Below the pieces are notes generated by a model. The model was not told the DNA's origin and ran no database searches. It saw nothing but the letters and a program-made list of their open reading frames with translations. Made by a program: the position numbers and the translations under genes. Shown here piece by piece: positions 46,942 through 64,000 of a DNA stretch of 64,000 nt (within the stretch, counting starts at the first letter, position 1; every line of letters begins with the position of its first letter). Source of the stretch: Coturnix japonica (Eukaryota; Chordata; Aves; Galliformes; Phasianidae); the NCBI RefSeq assembly GCF_001577835.2, contig NC_029526.1:217510-281509 (forward strand). The letters are read 5' to 3'.

Positions 46942-48020
46942 CACAGCCAGACGGGCAGCAGAAATATGGCAAAACAGTTGAGAAAGGGAACGTGGAAGGT
47001 TTGCAACCAAATGAAGAAATTTTAGGAGTATCTTAGTGCAGCCCATTTACAAGACAAGAAAACCATGGTAGGAATTTGCCAAAACTCCACGTGCTCACAC
47101 ATACCATGTAGATTCTTCTCCATTAATGAGTTACACTACGTTTAATTTATTATTATTTATTAGAATTACAGTAGTGCTTAGCAGGTCAGTGTGCACAGGC
47201 ATCGCATAACGCAATCCATGGAGATTTTTCAGTATTGTTAGGGATGTGCAAAATGGAAGGAGGATCAGGGAAAGAGGTGAAGCCAAGGAGCACAGAGATC
47301 ACTGCCAGATTGTTACCTTGGTTAGGGCTGGAATTACTCAGACTCGATGGGAAACAAAACAACTGCAATGTTAACTAGAGTTAAGGAAATCAGCTGTCCT
47401 CAGCAGGTGCTCAGATGAAATTACCACTGCCTGATTTGCTTTTCTGTAAGCCCCAAAAAAGGACAGCTACTGAGTTGGGGTCCCCTATGATGCAGACAGT
47501 ATGGACTAGAAGAAAACAAGCTTGGGGTGACAAGGCCAGTTGGGCAGAAGGCAGGTGGGTAAATGACTGGGAAGGGATAGAATTATGAAGCATTCTTCAT
47601 AGCAACGTGAGTACAAACTCATGCTCCACTGACACACTGTCAGGATTCAGAGGACCATCTTTTGGCACTTTAGGGAGATCAAACTCTACACTGTGCTGAC
47701 TGGCACTCCGTGAAAACTCAGAGCTTTCCAGCAGCACCCAACCTCTCTCTCACTGCCTAATGCAGATCTTCAGAAGCTTTGCAGCTGGAGACATCCTGTG
47801 GCCTTTTGTTTGTGAGGGTGAAATCACACAGAGCTGCTGTTTGAATAACTTCTGAGAGCTTCTTCAAACCAAAGAAAATCTTGTCATTAGACTGGGCCAT
47901 TCTCTGGACCTCAGGGCTCTTCCTGGTGTACTGTCAACTGCAAAGAGCAGCTGAGCCTTTCAGCATTGATATGGGTGTCATCTGAGGGGAGAAAGCAGTC
48001 TTCAGACAAAAGGGCTTCAG

Positions 48021-48026
48021 AATAAA
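48021..48026 (+). terminator. B3GNT9: Candidate poly(A) signal for B3GNT9
   Basis: AATAAA about 1.1 kb after the B3GNT9 stop, the first such hexamer I found on this strand. Confidence 0.4.
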
Positions 48027-49239
48027 AGCCTGTCTAAATTATGGGGGAGAAAAACCCCACCTGTATCCTTTCTGTTGGTAAAGGACTATCCATGTTTCAG
48101 TTAATCTATAACTTCCTAAGTATGTTAAATATCAGACAAGAACACTAGTCTTTCAAAGAACAGTCAATAGTTCAAAGCAATTTGTATTTCTAGCAGCAGG
48201 TTATCATAAAAGAACATGCCTTTCTTGGATATCAAACAGTATGTTCCTCAGAACCGAAGTTAAAAATCTGGGTTCCCCTCTGAAGCCATATTTGCTAATT
48301 CCTTCCTTTCCTAATTCCCTTCTCCCTCAACAACCTCAGCCCCATCCCTCTGAGAACTCCAGATGCCATCCCCCACCAGGAGAGCACATCCACTCAGACT
48401 CAGAGGCACTCAGTCTCTATATGACTATACAGCCCCAGGAAGCGGCTTTCTGTTCATCAGAGCCAGCAGTGCAGATACATTCAGACCTGGGCACATCCTT
48501 CCTCTCATCCAGCTGTACGCTGATCTCGTCCTTGGATCAGCTGGGCACACTATGAAGGAAAACACACTGATCATGCCCATCGATATTTGTAATGTCTTAC
48601 ATGTTATCTTCATCTTCAGAGTTCAAGCCTTACAATAATGTATTTCCAGGGAAGGGTTATCTATGTAGGTGTCAAAGGGCCATATGCAGAATTAGGGTGT
48701 TTTCAGGAGGAAGTCCTGAAAAACAGAATTCTCGCATGAGCTGCACAAGGAGCAACATGTGGGAATGAGCCAGAGCTTCACTGGAGGGTGAATGCCAGCT
48801 GTACCCATCTGCTACCATGTGCGATGTGTATGGAATTACAAGTCTGTAGAGAAACGTGTTACCTGTGGTTAGTTCACAGCCTGGGAAATTCCTTATAGCA
48901 TGATTAAAGAACATGCAGGCATGCCTCCAGTTGTCAGAGTGAGTCTATTGAGTACATCTGCACACGCACACAACCAAAACCACATGTCTTTTTCATGAAG
49001 ACAGCAATGTGAAAATGCAGTATTCATTGTTTTGGACAACTTGGTTCTTCTTTATGCTGGATTTCATTTAATGGTAACAGTAGAAAAATAAACACAGCTC
49101 ACCTCATGACTACAAAGCAGCCAGTGAGATTCAGCAGTCCTTATATCTTCCTTTTGTGCTCGGAGATGCAGTAATGTTGGACTCCTCCCTCTGTAATGCC
49201 TTCAGATCCACAGCATTACCACAGTACAGCACTGACGAG

Positions 49240-49725
49240 CACATTTTGTCCCAGATTTATTGATGTCCTGGATGAGGGCATTGAGTGCACCCTCAGTAAG
49301 TTCGCAGATGACACCAAGTTGGCTGGAAGTGTGGAGCTGCCTGGGGGTAGCGAGGCCCTACAGAGGGATCTGGACACGCTGGAGAGCTGGGCTGAGTTGC
49401 TCTCCACAACTACCTGAAGGAAGCAAGTAGTGAGCTGGAGGTCAGCCTCTTCTCTTGTGTAACTAGTGATAGGACCAGAAGGAATGGGTTCAAGCTGTGC
49501 CAGGGGAGATTTAGGCTGGATGTTAAGAAATACTGCTGCTCTGAAAGAGTGGTCAGGCAGTGGAATGGGTTGCCCAGGGAGGTGGTGGAGTCGTGGACCC
49601 TGGGGGTGTTCAAGGAACATTTGGATGTTGTGCTGAGGGACATGGTTTAGTGAGAACTACTGGTGATGGGTGGATGGTTGGACTGGGTCATCCTGTGGGT
49701 CTTTTCCAGCCTTGGTGATTCTGTG
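49240..49725 (+). mobile_element. CR1 LINE fragment
   Basis: Clear CR1 sequence: TTTATTGATGTCCTGGATGA, AGTTCGCAGATGACACCAAG, GGGTTGCCCAGGGAGGTGGT, GAGGGACATGGTTTAGTGAG and a CCAGCCTTGGTGATTCTGTG terminus. It is better preserved than the HSF4 intron copies and 5'-truncated, with an internal gap. Confidence 0.93.
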
Positions 49726-52700
49726 CTCAGTGCAGCAATTCAACACAGCACCTCAGTGGCTGGCAGCCCTGCCCAGGACAAGAGAGCTGAACTCCATGAC
49801 ATCCAAGGTCCCTTCCAACCCCTCCCATCCTGCAGTTCTGTGAGCCACCTGTGCTGGCACACACCTGGTGGGTGATAGAAACAGACCCAGGGCAGGCTGC
49901 TCACTGCACTGCCTCCATCTGTGGAACAGTTCGTGTCTCTGTCCAATGAACATAAATCTGATGTTACTGATGAAAGGTACATCTGCTTCTATTTGCCAGT
50001 CTTTGCTGCAAGGCCCGTTTAACCCGGTTTTAAAAGTTTCCATTTGCTTCTGCAGTGGAGCTGGAAATTTACAGACCCCAAATGCCAGCATAAGTAATGC
50101 ACTGAGGAAATACCAGAGGGCAGAGCCGCAGCCACTGCAGTTTATTAAACTCTGCTTACTGTCACTGCAGGCAAAAAGCCTCTGAGTAGAGGGTTTCTCT
50201 TTCAGAAAGCCCTAAAATCGTAGGTGTGTATGAGAATGAATAGGAAAGATCCTCTGCTGACCTCCTTTTGAAAAGAGCTGCTAGGTGTGGATCCTCAGCT
50301 CTGAACGCTCTGGTGGAGCTCGTTAGGGAAATGCAGAGCATGCAGTAAGATAATCATCTTACAGGAACAGATCAGCTATCTTCCTTGTAGGCAGAGATTG
50401 CAAGATGCATAAAAAGCTCACTGCAGAGTGCTTTGCATCAGGAAGGAAAGGGAAAACTGGGATACTTACAGCAAGCACAGTGCTAAAAATAGACTAGACA
50501 GGCTCAAGGGGAAACACGCTTAAAATCCTACACTTGACCCAATTTTTTGGCAGCCATGGAGGGAATATGAAATGCTGCTCTGTAACAAAACCGTTACCTC
50601 CAGATGCTCAGACACAAACTTCAGCACCTAATTTCAGCTGCAGCAATAGAACCAACTGCATTTCCTGGGAAGAGCCTGACTTTCCATTCAAACCTTTTGG
50701 CCTGCAAAGAGTGCACAAAGGCCCATTAACTCCTGCATTAAGTACATGAAAAGCAGGCAGCGATCATTCCGCTTTACTCCTCTAAGCACAGCAAAACGTG
50801 CAGAATAAAGATAGATCTCATCAACTTGAGTTCTACAAAGCCTCTGGACACCTCCCAGAAACCCAAAACGGTCAATTTCAGAAGGAAACTCGGGGCAGGT
50901 TTATGAAGTGGCTAATTCATTGCACCAGGCGGGGTTTCACATGAAGCCTTGCTTGGCAGTTCCATTCATTACCATAACCCAGAACGAGAAAAGAAAACAT
51001 AAGAAAAGTCCTCTGTGGGCACCACCAGTAGCAATCAAAGCAGGCAGACTCCCTTGGGGCAGACGAATATCTGAAGCTAACAGAGCACAGTAGGTTTTAT
51101 TGAAACCCAGACCCTACACAGTCATTATTTTTTTCCTACGGTACATAAGCAGACAGATTTGGTCACTGTAAGGAGCAGAGCTGGCTTGAGCCTCACATTC
51201 AGCACTTCTGAACGCATCTCCAAAGGCATAAACTGGTAGGGAATGCCAAGATCTGTCATTAGGTCAGGCCACTGCTGGCTTACACGCCATAGAAAAGAAA
51301 GCCAAGGACAGCTCTGAAGCAATGGAGCATTAAAATACCATGCTTCCTGTCCACAGCTTCATTATTCATCTTCTTGCAGCGGGTTCTCGGAAGCGAAGTC
51401 CAGCAAAAGAATAATCAAACATTTCAGAGCTAAATGCTAAATGCGGGAACTAAGAGCTCTGCCCAGAGAGCTCTGAGAGACCTGCAGGCTCAGGGAGGTA
51501 AGGAATGTCCTTATGAAGATCTGCTGCACCCCCAGGCTGTGTCTTCCAGCTGGAGCTGCAGGTCTTGGCAGCCCTGAAAATCAGCCCCATGTATCTCCCT
51601 AAGGATGCTGCTAACTCCACTGAAATTGGTTAAATTTCAGTGTAAATTTACAGTAAACTCCCAAATTCAGTCTCCTATGATTTTTTCAGGCTTACAGAAA
51701 ACCAAACTGAGGAATAAGAGGGAAAACTAAAACCCAAAGCCTGAGTACATTCGAGTCCCTCCAAGGGCTGAAGCAGCTCCCCACCAGCATTATCCATCCC
51801 AAGGCTCTCCTGCAGCTCACCCAAATCAGCTGATGTGAAGGGGGAACAAAGTGATTCAGCCTGCTTTGATTATTTACTCAATAGGAATGTGTACTGGTAG
51901 CCATGACGGGGTTGGTTTTTTGGTGTGCGTGTGTGTGAGACTGGTGTTGAAAATAAACACTCCCCAATGGGAATTAATATTAGAATTAAAGCTAAGCATT
52001 AGCAGGAATCTGTGGCGTAGGTCTGAAATGTTAACACACTTAAAACCTGCTTCCAAAGCTGCCATACACGTACTTTAAAATGACCGAACTAATAGCATTT
52101 ACAGGGGAATGAATAAGGGGATGGAAAAGGTTGCGTTAAAAGCATGCAAGTCTGGCCCCCTACTTCCTCAGCTCTTGATGCTATTTTATGCTCCAGAGCT
52201 GCATCTTCAGAAAGCTTCATTTTCATTTGCCTCTTATTTTGCTTCAACCTTATCTTACCTTTGGAACATCCTGGGCCATACCTTGCATGAAAAGCACAAA
52301 CTAGAGCTGGTGCATATTTCATGAACCCCACAGCACAGGTCTAAGATTAGATTCTTTCACACCATTGTCTCAAAGTTTGCTGAGGACACAGATGGACAAG
52401 TCCTGGTCAAGGGTTGAGAAATCCTTTGTCTGAGGGACACAGATAAACAAGGCCACCTATCACCCGCCTTCCCTTCCCCATCACCCTAAACTGTCCATCT
52501 TCCCCTTCCCCTTCTCCCTGATTAAGATTCGTAATAAATTGGTCGGAACAACATTTGAACTGTTGTTTCTTAATCTCACACCAGGTATAATATATCAAAG
52601 AACCTTGCCTCCCTCCTATAAATTGGAGTGAGACAACAGGCGGCAACATATTCACCTGGCTGCATGTGTTGTGCCAAACTGTATTTGATCAGCCAAGAGT

Positions 52701-53931
52701 GCCTGTGTGTCAGTGCAAGCACACTAGAGGAGGGAAAAAAGCTGAGGTATCTGTGGGACAAAACATGAATAATTGTATCTGAGCTAGCTCAGAACATTTG
52801 CTCCTTCACAACCCCAAATGCCAGGCTCCAGCACCCCTGGTTTCCGCTGCCAGCAGAGTGCCCAGCCAGCCCTAAAAGGATGGATCACCTCTGGCTGAGT
52901 TATTGAGCCCCACAAGAGGTTCTGTTTCATAGTTCTGATGGAAATATGACCTTAATGCACAAATCAGTTCTCATGCACCACCTGACACCTATTTCAGCAA
53001 AATGATCTGTTAAGAATTAGAAGCATGACAGTTCTGGCAACAGAAAATTTGGTTGTCTTGATGCTTTTGGGAGACGGTTCTGGTGATAGCCAGTGGCATT
53101 GCTTGCAACACTCCCAAGAGACCAACAACTGCCTGCAGGCTTCTGGGCATGAGAAGGAAGGTCAGTTTCACCTCCAGGAGGAAGGGCTCCAAGATCAGCT
53201 TTATTAACCACAAATAAGTGAAATAATCTGGAAAACAATGTAATATTCAAAGCCCAGCAGACAAATGTGTGCACGTGCTCTCACCGCCAGGCTCTGTTCT
53301 CACTCCACCCTGGCACTTCAAACTTGCCATTAGTAACCTACTACTCCTCAGCTCTTCATGCTAAGGAGGCCTCAGGGCTCCTCACCAGCTGCCCTAAATG
53401 CATCTGTACAGGCACTGCCTGGCTTGGCTTAGTCCAGACAGCATCAGACAAAACAAACCATCTCAGAGAAACAAGCTATGAACAGCTACACCTACAAAGG
53501 GCAAGTGGGCAAGACTCAGAGGGGCCGCCTCACATTCTCTCTCCATGCCCTTCTGAAAGGAAACTGCAGACTGAAACCAAAAAGAACAAACCAAACTCAA
53601 GCAGTGAGGGGAAACTGCTTGCGTTCCTCACTGATAAATTGCCTTTGAAGATTCCTTCTCTCCTTCTCCTGCCCAGCTCTGCGCAACAGCAAAGTGCTCT
53701 TAATAGATCTTAAAGACAGGGTGAGAGGCCAGGGTGGTCTTCTAATAGAGGAAAAGCTCTCTCATCTTACAAAAGAAACTGCCAGCAAATTAAAAGGCTA
53801 CAATAGGGAGCAAAGGAAGGAAGAACAAGTCACAGCAAGGTAATGAGTTGTGCTCTTCTTAGTGCCCGAGAAAGATTTTTCAAAGTGAGTTTTCTTTCAC
53901 ACCTCAAGACAGACCTTGAGTCATTATCTAC

Positions 53932-53962
<31 letters not shown>

Positions 53963-53976
53963 GTATGTATATACAC
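53932..53976. repeat. (TG)n(TA)n microsatellite
   Basis: A TG run passing into a TA run and TATG units. Confidence 0.92.
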
Positions 53977-56740
53977 ATTTATTTATTTAACTCACCAAAG
54001 TACCTCAAGTGAGGTGAGAGTACTAAAGCTGTTAAATACCTCTGGCTATACAGACCTGGCCTCTCACTCCTGGAGAATTACAGCTGGTGCACACTGAGAG
54101 TTTTTGCACAGCCTCTACTCAAATGGTTCTGTCAAGAATTTCTCCTCCAGCAGCTTAAACCAAATCACTGTTAGAAAAGGATTTATTAAATTTAATTGAA
54201 ATTATCAGCTGTATGATCATGTTTTAGTATTGAACATAAGCGCACACACCATCTCCAGTCAGAGATCCTGGAGTTCTCTGAGAGCAGAGTGACCATCTCC
54301 TGTTCCAGGATGGCAGGCTGCAAAGGCAGCTGAGCCCTTCTCCACCTGCAGGAGAAACACCTGCCCTGCAGGAAGCTCTCCGCTGAAGGACCTCGAGGCA
54401 CAAGCAAGCAAAAGGAGAAACCACATTTGCTCTTTTCTCTGCAGACATTTTTTGTCCTGATGTGCAAAGAGTTTAGCCTTGAAATTTGCTCCATTTGAGG
54501 GAAATACCCAAAGGCTGATGTAGGTAGAACAACAGCATTCATCAAACACAGTGCAAGTTATTTATAGCACTTTAAAGGTTCTCATCCTCCATTTCAGAAG
54601 TAAAAACACCGTGTTTCAGGTGCCTACTGAGACACAGGCTGCTATGTTTGCTCCTGTCTGTACTGCTGCTTTGGAGAACTGGCTGTAAAAGGAGGGATTC
54701 CAGTAAAGCATTTCAAATCTCACCCCTGAAAGGCAGTAAAATAAAAGGTCTAACTGATAAGGAAAAAAAAGAAAAAAAAAAATCGGGAACATCCATGGTT
54801 TTATTACAAAAACACCCAGTAACTGTATTTAACACAAAAACAGTAACTGAGAGTCTCGTTTTATTTTACTTTCAGTGTACATGCTCATTATTATTCCATT
54901 TAATTTACAGAAGGGCTATGCAAAATGAAATTAAAATTAGAGAGGAAACTAAAGGAAGGTTGAGGCATAGAATTTTCTTAGCAAGCAATGATCACGGGAG
55001 ACAGCACAGATTGAACAGGGATTCAACAGGAGTGACACCTAGGGATAAAGGTAAACAGTAACTTTTTCCTTATCCATTAGATTCTCCATGTGGCTTTTTT
55101 GTTTGTTTGTTTTACCAAAAACATTTTAGATTATCACAGTATACAGGAAGACTAAATGGCAAAGAACATCTCACACACACACCACATTTATCCCTGCTAC
55201 TGGTCCGAGATCCAAAACTTGTTAACATTCGATTTCCTATCTCGCATTCATTGATAAACTATACAGGATTACACTGTACATGGAGTTAAAATTACAAAAA
55301 TGTCATATTTACAAAATCTGTACACACATAGTAAAACTCACAAAATTGTCATCTATGTATCACAAGTTGCTACACCAAAATATTAAAAATGGGATAAAAT
55401 TATACATTTCTCTTGTTCGTTTTTAAAAAGGGTTCAATATTTCAAAGACAGACCACCTATTTCCCCCAGATAAGACTGATAAGAGAACTAGAAGCCTAAA
55501 GTATCCTCCTGGGATAACACATTGCGAGCAGCATCTCCCAACTAGAAAGAAGCCTATGTTCTGTCCGCTGGGGTGGGGTGTGCGGTTAGCGCCTATGTAC
55601 AGGAAGGTGAAACGAGAAGGATGTCTTTGGCTAAACCTTTGGCATAACTTAAAGTTGTACATCAAAAGCGACAGAAAAGGTGTTGGTGGTGATGGCAGAG
55701 CTCGGGGAATTCTGTCTGAGATGCTGTTAGATACAACTTCTCTCTCTCTCCGAGGAACCAGTAGGGAAAAAAGGGGTTGCGAAGGGATAGATATGAGGCG
55801 ATGCAAACAGCATTCACCCATTTTTTCCAGAGTAAGAAACACTGTGCCAAACCTCGTCAATAAAACGTAATTTGATCACAGAAACAACCTCTTCCAGAAC
55901 TGTGTTTTTTGAAATCTCATATGAAAAAAAATAAAAAATCAGTAAACCAGCCATGGCAGAAAAAAAATGTTCAGCACATCAAGTATGTATTAGTGCAGGA
56001 AGGTGGATCAACTTCATCCACTGTATAAATAAGCCTTATGTGCAGTGTACATTAAATAACCATCACACCCCACTCATGCCCAGTACACAGATGCTCCTCA
56101 GTGAAGATAAACATTTATCAAGTAATTAAAGTGTATGTAGTGCAAATGTTACAACCAAGTATTATGCACATGCTACTTGCTTGGTTTAAAGTTACACGAA
56201 GATGTGGTGCCTGAAATCATGGACATATATACATCCTTGTCACACTTGGTACAATGTCCTAAGCCACAGAAATATTGATGTATTTATATCTATATATGTA
56301 CACGCACACGTCTTCTTAAAATGTGACCACCACATCAATACAGTAACACAAACAGACTAAAATCAATACCTGCTTCCAGATGCTCCAAGGCTCAGAAAGT
56401 TTGTGCTTCTAACTCTTGCAGTCATTACGTGTCCCCCTCCCGTGCCCCCTTCCCATTGGCGGAGATGGGGGGCACTCTCCAGCTCTGTGCTGCACAGGAT
56501 GAGGGCAACTGAGAGGAACAGATGACGGCACAGGCACCTAAGTTGCTTTGCTCCATCAACAGTTTCACGCCCCATGATGAAGGGTTGAGAGAATTTTCCT
56601 TCCACACCACTTCTGGGTGGAAAGGCTTATTGAAAAGAAACAAAAATCATAACGTGCTTTCCGTATTATAAGTGGCAGCAAATCAAGGCACGCTGTACTA
56701 ATTCTGTAGCATTTAGATTAGCTGACTTTGCAGGGGATGC

Positions 56741-64000
<7,260 letters not shown>

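Larger units (their letters stand above)
46942..56740. other. Intergenic/3' UTR interval between B3GNT9 and PHAF1
   Basis: Convergent 3' ends. It should contain the B3GNT9 3' UTR on the left and the PHAF1 3' UTR on the right; the first minus-strand AATAAA below the PHAF1 stop is near 54860. A CR1 fragment lies at 49240-49725 and a (TG)n/(TA)n repeat at about 53932. No coding exon was recognised. Confidence 0.5.

Overview
The window is vertebrate nuclear DNA, almost certainly from a bird and most likely a galliform such as chicken or a close relative. The genes are split by GT-AG introns, interspersed repeats are dominated by CR1 LINE fragments, and LTR elements of avian type are present. Species is inferred, not proven.

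Five protein-coding genes were resolved exon by exon. In window order they are HSF4 (minus, 13 coding exons, 3699-16098), FBXL8 (minus, 2 coding exons, 17528-19203), TRADD (plus, 4 coding exons, 22095-33809), B3GNT9 (plus, one coding exon, 45700-46941) and the 3' half of PHAF1/C16orf70 (minus, last 6 coding exons, 56741-63347, continuing past the right edge). As I remember human 16q22.1, it carries the same five genes in the same order and relative orientation, so this is an old conserved block. All spliced reading frames close exactly: HSF4 510 aa, FBXL8 379 aa, TRADD 304 aa, B3GNT9 413 aa, and the last 130 aa of PHAF1.

Layout: 1-3698 has no recognisable gene and probably includes the HSF4 3' UTR. 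HSF4 and FBXL8 are tandem on the minus strand. FBXL8 and TRADD are head to head across a CpG-rich promoter near 20.25-20.72 kb. TRADD intron 2 (22237-30593) is a retroelement trap holding two CR1 fragments, a broken endogenous retrovirus and a solo LTR. Between TRADD and B3GNT9 lie about 12 kb without a recognisable gene. B3GNT9 and PHAF1 converge. A PHAF1 intron holds a well-preserved SINE with two tRNA-like heads and a CR1-type tail.

The genes do not form one pathway: a heat-shock-family transcription factor, an SCF ubiquitin-ligase adaptor, a TNF-receptor death-domain adaptor, a Golgi glycosyltransferase and an autophagy factor. The most interesting signals are the dimeric tRNA/CR1 SINE, an HR-C-like repeat retained in this HSF4, and the near-overlapping FBXL8/TRADD first exons.
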